Assembly (NCBI RefSeq): GCF_001426745.1
Contig: NZ_LMFI01000001.1
Location: 1,252,022 to 1,316,021 of the forward strand
From: Nocardioides sp. Root140
Lineage (GTDB): Bacteria > Actinomycetota > Actinomycetes > Propionibacteriales > Nocardioidaceae
DNA length: 64,000 nt
Direction: 5' to 3'
Under the pieces are notes generated by a model that saw only the letters and a list, made by a program, of their open reading frames with translations, was not told the origin of the DNA and made no database searches. Position 1 is the stretch's first letter. Each line of letters starts with the position of its first letter. A program made the translations under genes and the position numbers. This document shows positions 47,839 to 57,770 of the stretch, piece after piece.

Positions 47839-47912
47839 CGTTTCGGCCCTCCAGCCGGGATACTCCCTGACGTTTCGGCCCTGGCAGGGGCGCGATCGTC
47901 AGGGAGTATCGA
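47825..47912. repeat. Repeat cluster that supplies the stop codons of two convergent genes
   Basis: A 24-base unit, GATACTCCCTGACG followed by TTTCGGCCCT, occurs twice in direct orientation (47827-47850 and 47859-47882, 8 bases apart, identical) and its first 16 bases including the preceding TC reappear inverted at 47897-47912. pepN ends within copy 1 and the MOSC gene ends within the inverted copy, so both proteins finish in Asp-Thr-Pro-stop. The inverted arms can fold as a bidirectional terminator. Confidence 0.9.
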
Positions 47913-48663
47913 GAACGTCGCCGAGCCGGACGACGCCCGGAGTGACCACGACGGCGTCGACCGCGAGGTAGGGGTCGCCGGCATCGTTGGCCGGGCGGTA
48001 GCCCGCGAGCGCCTTCAGGACCGGGGCGTCGGCGAGCGCGGTCACCGGATGCCGGTTCGGCACGCCGCAGCGCCCGATGCGCCCGGTCACGTGCACGACG
48101 GTCTCGCCCACGCGCACGTCCTGTCCGACCCAGGAGTCCTCGACCCACGGCTCGTCGGTCTCGACGAGGATCGTGCTGCGGAACCGTTCTGACTGGTCGA
48201 CGAGGTCGGGGCGCCCCATCCGCGTGGCAAGGTCACGCACCGACGCGGTGCCGAGCAGGCTCACCGGCGCTCCGAAGACCACGTCTCCGCGCCCGGCACG
48301 GGCCAGTCGCACCGGGCGCCCGACCTGCTCGGCCAGCAGCCCGGCCGGCTCCCCGTCGTACGGCGTGACCAGGATCCGGCGGCCCCAGTAGTCCACGGCC
48401 ACCGGCTCATCGGCGATCACGAGCCGCCCCGACGCGCTGCGGCCGTCGCCGAGCGTCACCCGCAGGTGGTCGCCCTCGGCCTCGACCGTGGTCGCCAACA
48501 ACGGCTCGTTGATCGTGCGCAGCACCCGGGCGGCCCCGGGCTCGACCAGGCACCACTCGCGGTCCCCGACTGGGCCGGCGGCGTCCAGCGTGATCGCGTC
48601 GTACGCCGTGTGCCGGGTGCCCTTGAGCGGGGTGAATCCGAGCCTCGTGACGGTGGTCTCCAT
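47899..48663 (-). CDS. MOSC domain protein with N-terminal MOSC_N beta-barrel
   Basis: A 254-residue protein of the MOSC_N plus MOSC type (YcbX/mARC-like family). N-terminal part: LGFTPLKGTRHTAYDAITLDAAGPVGDREWCLVEPG; the C-terminal MOSC domain contains FRSTILVETDEPWVEDSWVGQDVRVGETVVHVTGRIGRCGVPNRHP with the conserved cysteine. In bacteria these proteins reduce N-hydroxylated compounds using molybdenum cofactor, or act as sulfur carriers; which applies here is not known. It is divergent from sbcD. Confidence 0.88.
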   Translation of the reverse strand: METTVTRLGFTPLKGTRHTAYDAITLDAAGPVGDREWCLVEPGAARVLRTINEPLLATTVEAEGDHLRVTLGDGRSASGRLVIADEPVAVDYWGRRILVTPYDGEPAGLLAEQVGRPVRLARAGRGDVVFGAPVSLLGTASVRDLATRMGRPDLVDQSERFRSTILVETDEPWVEDSWVGQDVRVGETVVHVTGRIGRCGVPNRHPVTALADAPVLKALAGYRPANDAGDPYLAVDAVVVTPGVVRLGDVLDTP

Positions 48664-48729
48664 GGGTCGAAGGCTACTTCCGGGCGTGGGATGCCGGGGA
48701 CTGTCGGTGGTGCCTTCTAGGTTCTAGGT

Positions 48730-49899
48730 GTGCGCATCCTCCACACCTCCGACTGGCATCTCGGGCGTTCCTTCCACCGCGAAGGCATGCTCGGGTTCCA
48801 GGCTGCGTACGTCGACCACCTGCTCGAGGTGATCGAGCGCGAGCGGGTCGACCTGGTCGTGGTCGCGGGCGACATCTATGACCGCGCGCTGCCGCCGGTC
48901 GACGCCGTCCGCCTGGCCAACGAGACCTTCACCCGCATCGCGAGGTCGCGCGCCAAGCTGGTGGTGACCAGCGGCAACCACGACTCGGCCCACCGGCTCG
49001 GCTTCGGCGCCGAGCTGATGGACGCTGCCGGGGTCTTCGTCCGCACCAGCGCGTTGTCCGTGGGCGCCCCGGTGCTGCTCGACGACGAGCACGGTCCGGT
49101 CGCGGTCTACGGCCTTCCATACCTCGAGCCCGATCTCGTGCGGGAGCCCTGGGCGTTGGCCGGGCGCAGCCACGAGGCGGCGCTGGCCGAGGCGATGCGG
49201 CGCGTGCGAGCCGACCTCGCCGGGCAGCCACGGGGCACCCGTTCGGTAGTGATGGCCCACGCCTTCGTGGCCGGCACCAGGCCGGTGGAGCCCAGTGACT
49301 CCGAGCGCGACATCAGCGTAGGCGGGGTCAGCATCGTCCCCACCGACGTGTTCGACGGCATCGACTACGTCGCGCTCGGCCACCTGCACGGCCAACACAC
49401 GCTCACCGAGGCGATTCGCTACAGCGGCTCACCACTGGCCTACTCGTTCTCCGAGACGGGCCACCGCAAGGGCACCTGGCTGGTCGACCTCGACGCCTCC
49501 GGGCTCGCCCACGCCGAGTTCGTCGAGGCACCGGTCACCCGCGCCCTGGCCCGCATCAGCGGCGACATCGAGCACCTGCTCTCCGACCGCGCGTTCGACG
49601 TCCACGAGCAGTCATGGGTGCACGCCACCCTGACCGACAACGCCCGCCCTGCCCGGGCGATGGAGCGGCTCCAGAAGCGCTTTCCGCACACGCTCGTGCT
49701 GTCCTTCGAGCCGGCCGGTGGCCATGCTGCCAGGCTTCCGTCGGCCCGTCCGGCCGCAGGCAAGCCCGACCACGCGATCGCGGTCGACTTCCTCCGCGAG
49801 ATGCGGGGTCGACCCGCCAGCGCCGAGGAGTCGGCCCTGCTGCGCGACGCCTGCGACTCCTGCAGCCCCGACCGCGACCTCGACACGGCGGTGGGCTGA
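48730..49899 (+). CDS. sbcD: Exonuclease SbcD
   Basis: The 389-residue nuclease subunit of SbcCD (Mre11-like), which cleaves DNA hairpins and double-strand ends. Metallophosphatase motifs are ILHTSDWHLGR, VVVAGDIYDRALPP, VVTSGNHDSAHR, MAHAFVAG and YVALGHLHGQH. The start is a GTG at 48730. Its stop overlaps the sbcC ATG (TGATG), so the two are coupled. It is divergent from the MOSC gene; no LexA-type box is visible in the 66-base space. Confidence 0.95.
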   Translation: MRILHTSDWHLGRSFHREGMLGFQAAYVDHLLEVIERERVDLVVVAGDIYDRALPPVDAVRLANETFTRIARSRAKLVVTSGNHDSAHRLGFGAELMDAAGVFVRTSALSVGAPVLLDDEHGPVAVYGLPYLEPDLVREPWALAGRSHEAALAEAMRRVRADLAGQPRGTRSVVMAHAFVAGTRPVEPSDSERDISVGGVSIVPTDVFDGIDYVALGHLHGQHTLTEAIRYSGSPLAYSFSETGHRKGTWLVDLDASGLAHAEFVEAPVTRALARISGDIEHLLSDRAFDVHEQSWVHATLTDNARPARAMERLQKRFPHTLVLSFEPAGGHAARLPSARPAAGKPDHAIAVDFLREMRGRPASAEESALLRDACDSCSPDRDLDTAVG

Positions 49900-52898
49900 T
49901 GCGCCTCCACCAGCTCGACGCCACCGCGTTCGGCCCGTTCGCCGAGACCGTGTCGGTCGACTTCGACGACCTCTCCTCGGCGGGGCTGTTCCTGCTCACC
50001 GGCCCCACCGGGTCCGGCAAGACCTCGATCCTCGACGCCGTCTGCTTCGCGATGTACGGCGACGTGCCCGGCGACCGCAACCACGCCAAGCGGTTCCGTT
50101 GCGACACCGCCGACCCCCGGTTGGCGCCGCGGGTGCGGCTCGAGGCCACGTTGTCGGGCCGCCGGTTCCGGATCACCAGGTCCCCGGCCTGGGTCCGCCC
50201 GAAGAAGCGGGGCACCGGGCTGACCACTGAGCAGGCCTCGGTGCGGGTCGAGGAGCGCATCAGCGGTGAGTGGGTCATGCAGTCGACCCGGCTCGACGAG
50301 GCGGGTCATCTGCTGACCGGGCTCGTCGGCATGACCATGACCCAGTTCTGCCAGGTCGCGATGCTGCCGCAGGGCGAGTTCCAGAAGTTTCTCCGGGCCA
50401 GCTCGAACGAACGCCACGCCCTGCTGCAACAGCTGTTCAGCACGCAGCGCTTCGAAGACATCGAACGCTGGATCCGCGACCACACCCGCGCCCTCCACCG
50501 GCAGGGACAGGAGCTCCAGCGCTCGGTCTCCCGCGTGGTCAGCCGCATCCTCGAGGCCACCGGCGAAACGCTGCCCGACGACTGGTCCGGCGACGACCTG
50601 GCCCCGGTGATGGCCGACGGCATCCTCATCGACTGGGTCGACGCACTCCGGGGGCAGACCCGAGCGGCCGACGACGAGGCCACCGCGGCACTCGCCGCCT
50701 CTGTCGAGGCCGAGCGTGCTGCCGGCGAACGACGCGAGGAGGCCCATCGGGTGGCCGGGCTCCAGCAGCGCGCCACCGCTGCCCGCACCGAACTGGCCGA
50801 GCTGGCGGCCTCCGCCGACCGGCACGAGTCGCGACGCGGTCGCCTGGCCCTGGCACGGCGGGCCGCTCCCGTCGTCCCGCTCCACAGGCTCGCGCTGGCA
50901 GCCGAGCAGCAGCGCGACCGGGCAGTCGAGGCAGCCGCCACCGCGCTCTCCCGCGTCGCGGGGCCCGACGAGGTCGTCGACCTCGACACGCTCGTACGCC
51001 GGGCGCGGGCGTCACGCGACACGATCTCCGTCGCCACGGCCGCGGTTCCCCGTGAGGGCGAGCTGCGCGTCCTGCGCGAGCGCATCGCTGGCGATCGGTC
51101 CCGTCTCGAACACCTGCAGGCCGAGGAAGTGTCGACGGCGAACTCCGTCGACGCGCTGCCCGAGCAGATCTCCTCTCTCCGCCAGCGACTGGGCCTGGCG
51201 CGCGAGGCGGGCGTCGAGTCACAGCGTCTCGCCGCAGAGCGCGGCGTCCTCGATGCTCGCCTCGAGGCCCACATGCGTGCGGCCGAACTGCGTGACCAGC
51301 TGACCCTTGCCGTCGACGAGCGCCGGGCCAGCATCGACGAGTGCCAGCTCCTCAAGGAGCAGTGGCTTCAGCTGTGCGAGGCGCGCATCCGCGGGATGGC
51401 CGCCGAGATCGCCACCGATCTGGCCGTCGGTGCCAGCTGTCCGGTCTGTGGCTCTGCCGACCACCCGCACAAGGCCGAGGCCGCACCCGGTGCGCCTACG
51501 GCCGCAGCGGAGAAGGAGGCTCGTCGTCTCCTCGACGACGCCGAGGTCGACCGGGTGGCCCGTGACGCGCGGGTGCACGAGCTCAGCGCCACCCTCGCCG
51601 TGGTCGAGCAGCAGCTCGGCGACGACTCCAGAGAGACAACCCGGGCCGAACGCGCACGCATCGAAGCAGCGCGTTCCGCGGCTGCTCACGCGGCCCGGGC
51701 CACGGGCGAGTTCGAGCCGGCGCTCATCCTGGCCGAACGCAGCCTCCAGTCCGCCGCCAACGCACTCTCGACCTGCCGGGTCGAGATCGCGAGCAGGCGG
51801 GCGCGCCTCGAGTCGGACAGTGCGTCCGAAGAGCGGATCGCCGGCGAGATCAACGACCTGCTCGCCGGCACCGGGCACGACGACCTGGCCGCACTCGCCG
51901 CCCATCACGAGCGCATCGCCACCGCCTGCGACGAGGCATTGCGACTTGAGCGGGCCCGCGAGACCGCTGTCGAACAGGCCGACAAGGCAGTGCAGGCTCT
52001 CGACACCTGGCTGCACGAGCACGACTTCGCCGACGCCGCGCAGGCACTCGACGCGGTCCTGTCCGACCGTGAGACACACGAGCTCGAGTCGGCGATCTCC
52101 GCCCATGACTCCCGATCGGCCGCCGCCAGCGCCGTGCTGGACGACCCCGTCGTGGCGCAGGCCCTCGAGCTTCCGGCACCCGACGTCGACGCGGTCGACG
52201 CAGACCATGCCCGGGCACTCGACGAGCTCGGCAGCGCCCGCACCCTGGCCCAGACCCGACGCACCCGTTCGACCCGGCTCGGTGATCTCCACGAGCAGCT
52301 CGGCCTCGCGCACAGTGCGTGGCTGCCCGTGCACTCGGCGTACGCCGTCGCCGCGGAGCTGGCCTCGTTCGTGGAGGGCAAGTCTGCCGACAACGAGCTG
52401 CGGATGCGCCTCTCGGCCTATGTGCTGGCCTGGCGGCTCACCCAGGTGGTGGCCGCAGCCAACGAGCGACTGCTGCGCATGAGCGACCAGCGCTACTCCC
52501 TCGAACACACCGGCCACCGCGGTGCCGGCGAGTCGCGCGGTGGGCTGAGTCTGCTGGTGCTCGACGAGTGGTCCGGCGAGCGGCGCGATCCGGCGACCTT
52601 GAGCGGCGGCGAGACGTTCGTGGTCTCTCTGGCCCTCGCCCTCGGCCTGGCCGACGTGGTGACCCAGGAGGCTGGCGGGGCCGAGCTCGACACGCTCTTC
52701 GTCGACGAGGGGTTCGGCTCCCTCGACTCCGACACCCTCGACGACGTCATGGACACCCTCGACACCCTGCGCGACGGCGGGCGCGTGGTCGGGGTGGTCA
52801 GCCACGTGGCCGAGATGCGCAGCCGCATCCCGACCCAGCTGCGCGTGGCCAAGGACCGCACCGGGTCGTCGGTGACGATCTCGCGCGTCGACGGCTGA
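49899..52898 (+). CDS. sbcC: Exonuclease SbcC (SMC-like ATPase)
   Basis: The 999-residue Rad50-like ATPase partner of SbcD. Walker A is TGPTGSGKTS (about 34-43) after MRLHQLDATAFGPF; the zinc hook CPVCGSADHPH is at about 514-524 in the middle of two long Ala/Glu/Arg-rich coiled coils; the ABC signature is LSGGE (901-905) and Walker B LDTLFVDEGFGSLD (about 929-942). The protein is close to the usual SbcC length. The complex removes palindromic structures, which is relevant to the many inverted repeats in this window, though that is only context. Confidence 0.95.
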   Translation: MRLHQLDATAFGPFAETVSVDFDDLSSAGLFLLTGPTGSGKTSILDAVCFAMYGDVPGDRNHAKRFRCDTADPRLAPRVRLEATLSGRRFRITRSPAWVRPKKRGTGLTTEQASVRVEERISGEWVMQSTRLDEAGHLLTGLVGMTMTQFCQVAMLPQGEFQKFLRASSNERHALLQQLFSTQRFEDIERWIRDHTRALHRQGQELQRSVSRVVSRILEATGETLPDDWSGDDLAPVMADGILIDWVDALRGQTRAADDEATAALAASVEAERAAGERREEAHRVAGLQQRATAARTELAELAASADRHESRRGRLALARRAAPVVPLHRLALAAEQQRDRAVEAAATALSRVAGPDEVVDLDTLVRRARASRDTISVATAAVPREGELRVLRERIAGDRSRLEHLQAEEVSTANSVDALPEQISSLRQRLGLAREAGVESQRLAAERGVLDARLEAHMRAAELRDQLTLAVDERRASIDECQLLKEQWLQLCEARIRGMAAEIATDLAVGASCPVCGSADHPHKAEAAPGAPTAAAEKEARRLLDDAEVDRVARDARVHELSATLAVVEQQLGDDSRETTRAERARIEAARSAAAHAARATGEFEPALILAERSLQSAANALSTCRVEIASRRARLESDSASEERIAGEINDLLAGTGHDDLAALAAHHERIATACDEALRLERARETAVEQADKAVQALDTWLHEHDFADAAQALDAVLSDRETHELESAISAHDSRSAAASAVLDDPVVAQALELPAPDVDAVDADHARALDELGSARTLAQTRRTRSTRLGDLHEQLGLAHSAWLPVHSAYAVAAELASFVEGKSADNELRMRLSAYVLAWRLTQVVAAANERLLRMSDQRYSLEHTGHRGAGESRGGLSLLVLDEWSGERRDPATLSGGETFVVSLALALGLADVVTQEAGGAELDTLFVDEGFGSLDSDTLDDVMDTLDTLRDGGRVVGVVSHVAEMRSRIPTQLRVAKDRTGSSVTISRVDG

Positions 52899-52930
52899 CC
52901 TTCCCCGCCCGACCGGCTACGTTTGTGCGC

Positions 52931-54457
52931 ATGTCAGCGCCAGGCCTCGACCCGACGTTCATTGCACTCCCCTATCGCAAACTCGCCGACGCGGCCCTGA
53001 GTCGCGCCCGTGACTTCGGCGTGACGCACGCCGACTTCCGGTTCGAGCGGGTGCGCTACCAGGACCTCGAGGTCCGCGACGGGGTGCTCCAGGATGCCAG
53101 TGAACACGTCGACCTCGGCTTTGCCGTGCGAGTGATCCACAACGGGGCCTGGGGATTCGCCTCCGGCATCCGGCTGACCACCGACGACGCGATCCGTATC
53201 GCCGAGGAGGCCGTGCAGGTGGCGCAGGTCGCGGCCGGCATGACGCGGCGCGAGATCGTGCTGGCCCCCGAGCCGGCGTACGACGACGCCACCTGGGTCT
53301 CCGCCTACGAGGTGAACCCCTTCGACGTGCCGACCGCGGAGAAGTCGGCCCTGCTGATCGGCTGGACGAATCGTTTGCGCGAGCACGACGCCGTCGAGCA
53401 CGCCAGCGCCTCGCTCCAGCAGGTGCAGGAGAACAAGTTCTATGCAGATCTCACCGGGACCGCGACCACTCAGCAGCGCATCCGCCTGCAGCCGCACTTC
53501 GAGGCGATGGGATCACACCCCACCAGCGGGGTCTTCGACTCGATGGCCAGCATCGCGCCGCCGGTGGGCCGCGGTTGGGAGTTCCTCACCGGAGACCTCT
53601 ACGACTGGGACGCCGAGCTCGCCGAGGTGCCTGCGCTGCTCGAGGAGAAGCTGGCCGCCCCGAGTGTCGAGTCCGGCACCTACGACCTGGTCATCCACCC
53701 GTCGAACCTGTGGCTGACCATCCACGAGTCGGTCGGCCACGCCACCGAGCTTGACCGGGCGATGGGCTACGAGGCCAACTACGCCGGAACCTCCTTCGCC
53801 ACGCCCGACAAGCTCGGCTCCCTGCAATACGGGTCCCCCGCGATGAACGTGACCGGCGACCGCACTGTCGAGCACGGGCTGGCCACCATCGGGTACGACG
53901 ACGAGGGCGTCGCCACCCAGCAGTGGGACATCGTGCGCGACGGCGTACTCGTGGGCTACCAGCTCGACCGGCCGATCGCCGGCCGGAGCCCCGAGCTCGC
54001 CGGACCCGACGGTCGCTCCAACGGCTGTGCGTACGCCGACTCCCCCGGCCACATCCCGATCCAGCGGATGGCCAACGTGTCGCTCCAGCCCGCGGACGAC
54101 GGACCATCGACGGAGGAGCTGATCGGCCGCGTCGAGCGAGGGCTGTACGTCGTCGGCGACAAGTCGTGGTCGATCGACATGCAGCGGTTCAACTTCCAGT
54201 TCACCGGCCAGCGGTTCTTCCGGATCGAGGACGGCAAGCTCGCCGGGCAGGTCCGGGACGCCGCCTACCAGGCGACCACGACCGACTTCTGGAACTCCCT
54301 CGAGGCCGTGGGCGGGCCGCGGACGTGGCAGCTGAACGGCGCGTTCAACTGCGGCAAGGCCCAACCCGGGCAGGTCGCGTCCGTCAGTCACGGGGCCCCG
54401 ACCTCGTTGTTCCGCGGAGTGCGGATCCTCAACACGACCGAGGAGTCAGGCCAGTGA
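52931..54457 (+). CDS. tldD: TldD-family metallopeptidase subunit
   Basis: A 508-residue TldD/PmbA-family protein. The zinc site is LTIHESVGHATE (HExxxH, His265-His270), which is the active subunit of TldD/E heterodimers that cut unfolded peptides and process microcin-type products. The C-terminal beta region (YVVGDKSWSIDMQRFNFQFTGQRFFRIEDGKL) is typical. The start ATG is at 52931. The gene for the inactive partner overlaps at its end. Confidence 0.93.
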   Translation: MSAPGLDPTFIALPYRKLADAALSRARDFGVTHADFRFERVRYQDLEVRDGVLQDASEHVDLGFAVRVIHNGAWGFASGIRLTTDDAIRIAEEAVQVAQVAAGMTRREIVLAPEPAYDDATWVSAYEVNPFDVPTAEKSALLIGWTNRLREHDAVEHASASLQQVQENKFYADLTGTATTQQRIRLQPHFEAMGSHPTSGVFDSMASIAPPVGRGWEFLTGDLYDWDAELAEVPALLEEKLAAPSVESGTYDLVIHPSNLWLTIHESVGHATELDRAMGYEANYAGTSFATPDKLGSLQYGSPAMNVTGDRTVEHGLATIGYDDEGVATQQWDIVRDGVLVGYQLDRPIAGRSPELAGPDGRSNGCAYADSPGHIPIQRMANVSLQPADDGPSTEELIGRVERGLYVVGDKSWSIDMQRFNFQFTGQRFFRIEDGKLAGQVRDAAYQATTTDFWNSLEAVGGPRTWQLNGAFNCGKAQPGQVASVSHGAPTSLFRGVRILNTTEESGQ

Positions 54458-55842
54458 TGACCACGCCCCAGGACCTCGTCGAGCACGCCCTGGCCGCGAG
54501 CCGGAGCACCAACTGCATCGTCATCGCGCGGGTCTCCACGTCCGCGAATCTGCGCTGGGCCAACAACACCCTGACCACCAACGGGGTCATGCACGGTGGC
54601 ACCTTCACGGTGATCGCGTTCCACGAGCGCCGCGACGGCATCGCCACCGGGTCGGTCACGGGCAGCGCCACCACCAAGGACCAGGTCAGCGCCCTCGTGG
54701 AGTCGGCGGACAGTGCGGCCCAGATCGCGACCCCGGCCGAGGACGCCCAGCCGCTGACCGAGGCAGCCGCCGCCTCTGGGTGGGCGGAGCGCCCGGCCGA
54801 GACTTCCATCGGCGTCTTCGCCGACTTCGCGCCCCAGCTCGGCGAGGTCTTCCAGCGCGCCGAGGCCGCCGACCGCGTCCACTACGGTTTCGTCGCGCAC
54901 GACGTCGTCACGACGTACGTCGGCTCGACCACGGGCCTGCGCCTGCGCCATTCACAACCGACCGGACACTTCGGCGCCACCGGCAAGACAGCCGACCTGG
55001 CCAGCAGTGCCTGGGTCGGCGGGGCGACCCGCGACTTCAGCGATGTCTCCGCCCATGACCTCGACGACGTCCTCGCCCAGCGGCTGGGCTGGGCACGGCG
55101 CCGCGTCGACCTCCCGGCCGGCCGCTACGACACGATCCTCCCGCCGACGGCGGTCGCTGACCTGGCCATCTACGCCTACTGGGAAGCCGGTGCCCGTGTC
55201 GCCCACGAAGGCCAGTCGGTCTTCTCCCGTCGAGGTGGCGGCACCCGCATCGGAGACCGGATAGCGGATCCCCGCGTGCACCTCTTCAGTGACCCGTCGT
55301 ACGCCGGCCTGGAGTGCGAGCCCCACGTAGTGGCCGCGTCGTCGAGCAACACCTCGAGCGTGTTCGACAACGGCATCCCCCTGGACCGTACCGACTGGAT
55401 CCGTGGCGGTGAGCTCGCCGCCCTGCACCAGACCCGGCACTCCGCAGCGATGACCGGCCAACCGGTGACCCCCGCCATCGACAACCTCGTGCTGTCGGTC
55501 GACGGTGGCGAGGGCGACGTCAACGACCTGGTGGCCGGCACCGAGCGGGGGCTGCTGCTGACCTGTCTCTGGTACATCCGCGAGGTCGACCCGCAGAACC
55601 TCCTGCTGACCGGCCTCACCCGCGACGGGGTCTACCTGATCGAGAACGGCGAGGTAACCGGGGCGGTGAACAACTACCGCTTCAACGAGAGCCCGGTCGA
55701 GCTGCTCAACAGGTTCAGCCACGCCTCCGCCACCGCGCCCGCGCTCAGCAGGGAGTGGGGCGAGGACTACTTCTCCCGCACCGCCATGCCTGCGCTGCGC
55801 GTCCCCGACTTCAACATGTCGAGCGTGTCCCAGGCCCAGTAA
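54457..55842 (+). CDS. tldE: TldE/PmbA-family subunit
   Basis: A 461-residue paralogue of the upstream gene that lacks the HExxxH zinc motif (the corresponding region reads LPPTAVADLAIYAYWEAGARV), as TldE/PmbA does. Shared family features are LRWANNTLTTNGVMHGGTFTVIAF and, near the end, GLLLTCLWYIREVDPQNLLLTGLTRDGVYLIENGEVTGAVNNYRFNESP. With TldD it should form a heterodimeric peptidase. The ATG at 54457 shares one base with the TldD stop (TGATG); a GTG at 54454 is an alternative. Confidence 0.91.
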   Translation: MTTPQDLVEHALAASRSTNCIVIARVSTSANLRWANNTLTTNGVMHGGTFTVIAFHERRDGIATGSVTGSATTKDQVSALVESADSAAQIATPAEDAQPLTEAAAASGWAERPAETSIGVFADFAPQLGEVFQRAEAADRVHYGFVAHDVVTTYVGSTTGLRLRHSQPTGHFGATGKTADLASSAWVGGATRDFSDVSAHDLDDVLAQRLGWARRRVDLPAGRYDTILPPTAVADLAIYAYWEAGARVAHEGQSVFSRRGGGTRIGDRIADPRVHLFSDPSYAGLECEPHVVAASSSNTSSVFDNGIPLDRTDWIRGGELAALHQTRHSAAMTGQPVTPAIDNLVLSVDGGEGDVNDLVAGTERGLLLTCLWYIREVDPQNLLLTGLTRDGVYLIENGEVTGAVNNYRFNESPVELLNRFSHASATAPALSREWGEDYFSRTAMPALRVPDFNMSSVSQAQ

Positions 55843-55900
55843 CTGCTGCCTCACCCCGATGGCCTCGGCCCTCTGCGGCTGAGGAGGTCGCCGGTGCCCT

Positions 55901-55970
55901 CGGTGGTTGAGGAGGCCCGCGTCCTCTCGGTGGTTGAGGAGGTCGCTCTGGCGACCGTCTCGAGACCACG
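55901..55970 (-). repeat. Dispersed REP-like repeat, reverse copies
   Basis: A full reverse copy (55928-55970) reads on the minus strand TGGTCTCGAGACGGTCGC...CTCCTCAACCACCG, matching the copies at 7435 and 57771-57878; a partial copy (CGGTGGTTGAGGAGG) lies at 55901-55915 and a further trace at 55876. It sits in the 300-base space between tldE and the HNH pseudogene, which holds no gene. Confidence 0.6.
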
Positions 55971-56142
55971 CTTGGCCGGGCCAGTGCAGTTGCTGTGGGC
56001 GGGTGTGGGCGTGGCGGTAGCCCCGGTCACCGTGTTCTGTGGTGGCGGGCTGCGCTGGTGGTGCTGTGGGGCCGGTGCTGCTTGTGCTGTTCCCGAAGCT
56101 GCGGATGACGTTGCCCGCGGATGAGGCTGCAGGTGTCGGGGT

Positions 56143-57681
56143 TCAGTTGGTGGGGAGTTCGATGGTCCCGTGGGTGGTGACCAGCCAGGTCCGGCGGTAC
56201 TGGTTAGTCCAGGTATAGGTGCCGTCCTTGTTCCTGACGTACGACCACCGGCCATGCGTTTTGGCGAGGTGATGTCGCCGACACAACGGGGCAAGTCTGT
56301 CGGGGCTGGTCTGGCCCGGTGGCCCGTGGTCGTCGTAGGACTCAATGTGGTCGAGGTCGCAACGCCTCGAATCAACCGAACAGTGCGGGAAGACCTTCGG
56401 GTGGGTCGTGCTGGTCGACGGCCCAGGTCTGGTTGAGGTCGAGGACTGGGGTGAGGGTGGCGTCGGGGCCGAGGTCGCGGATCCAGTCGAGGATCTTCTT
56501 GACGGTGACGGCTCCGAACAGGTTAGTCTCCGCCATCCCCGGTGCCGGCTCGTGGTCACCGGCGCAGTCGGTTCCAGCGGTGCCAGTGGCTGAGGCGGTG
56601 GTTCCAGAGGACGTGGTGGTTCCAGTGGTTGTGGTGCCGTTGGTGGCGAGGTCGGCGAGGTTCACGTGGATGTAGAGCCGGGTCTTGAGGTAGGACTTGC
56701 GCGGCGTGACCTGCTTGCCCGCACTGGCTCCGTCGCCGTCGCCGTCGGGGATGAGGCCGAGGAGGTCTGCGCTGGCCTGCCGATCCGCGATCACACCGAG
56801 GGCTTTGGCCCTGCGTTGCCCCAACGTGTCGGTGTCACCCAGGCGGCCCATGGTGGTGGCCTCATCACTGATGAGGTCGTGGAACTTCGCCAGGTCCACC
56901 GAGTCACCCATCGCATCCAGCCGGCTGGTGCCGTTCCCTGCACCGGCGCCGTGGTCGACGGTGACGTCCCACTGGTCCTTCCCGGGCACCGGCGACGGCT
57001 CGTTGTCGAGTTTGTCGGGGTGGAACTTCACGATCGCAGACCTGATCGTCTTCTCGATGGTCGGGATCCCATACCTACCCAACCGGGCGAGTTCGGTGTC
57101 GATCCACTCGGCGGCCTCGGCGGAGAGGTCGTGGGTGTCTTCGGCGATCTTGCAGCCCCGCCACGCCTCCAACTCCAACGCATCGACCGCAGCCCAGGTT
57201 CGGGGCGAGTTCGGTGTCGATCCACTCGGCGGCCTCGGCGGAGAGGTCGTGGGTGTCTTCGGCGATCTTGCAGCCCCGCCACGCCTCCAACTCCAACGCA
57301 TCGACCGCAGCCCAGGTCTTCGGGAGCCGGTGGTGCAGGTCCAACGTGTTCGCCAGCAGCCGTTTTGCGGTCCAGGAGGCCACGGCGGTGGCGGTGGCCC
57401 AGGACTCGTTCACGAACACCGCCACCAACGGTGTCCCTTCACCACCCAACGCTTGGTCGTAGTCGGCCAGTCCGGGGATCCCGTCACCCCACGTCGCCGC
57501 ATCCACCCCGGGCCCCGGCCGGGTTGGTCACACACAACTGGTAGGCGAGGCGGAGCTTGCGGCGCTCGGCACGCCAGGCGGTGTCCTTGGCGTCGGTAAT
57601 CAGGTCGAGCAGGACCGCACCTTCGAGGTCGTCGACCTCGAAGACCTCGAAGGGTTGGGCTCCTGCATCGGTTTCGATCAT
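56143..57681 (-). pseudogene. Decayed DUF222/HNH endonuclease (13E12-type repeat family)
   Basis: Pieces of one gene read in changing frames on the minus strand. The N-terminus (57681, MIETDAGAQPFEVFEVDDLEG...RLAYQLCVTNPAG) shifts frame near 57505 in a C/G run; the next piece (GDGIPGLADYDQALGGEGTPL...NTLDLHHRLPKTWAAVDALELEAWRGCKIAEDTHDLSAEAAEWIDTEL) is broken by a 115-base tandem duplication; the third runs to LTPVLDLNQTWAVDQHDPPEG and stops, where a deletion has removed the link to the HNH piece (CSVDSRRCDLDHIESYDDHGPPGQTSPDRLAPLCRRHHLAKTHGRW). The HNH motif itself is intact. Such genes are repeated in actinobacteria (13E12 REP family in mycobacteria). Confidence 0.9.
57085..57317. repeat. 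115-base tandem duplication inside the HNH pseudogene
   Basis: Bases 57085-57199 and 57203-57317 are identical over 115 positions with a 3-base spacer, offset 118. Since 118 is not a multiple of three, the duplication throws the reading frame by one. The identity suggests a recent event, in contrast to the older-looking deletion at the 3' end. Confidence 0.97.
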
Positions 57682-57770
57682 GGGTCCATTGCATCAGGCA
57701 CCACCGACAGCCGACACCCCCAAAACCGGTTGTCCACAGGCCCCGGAGAAGATTCCTCGAACTACTTTCT

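Noticed and set aside
55851..56375. 174-codon frame on the minus strand downstream of the HNH motif
   Set aside because: It is a Thr/Pro/Ser-rich shifted reading over the HNH piece and repeat sequence; the real gene remnant is in another frame.
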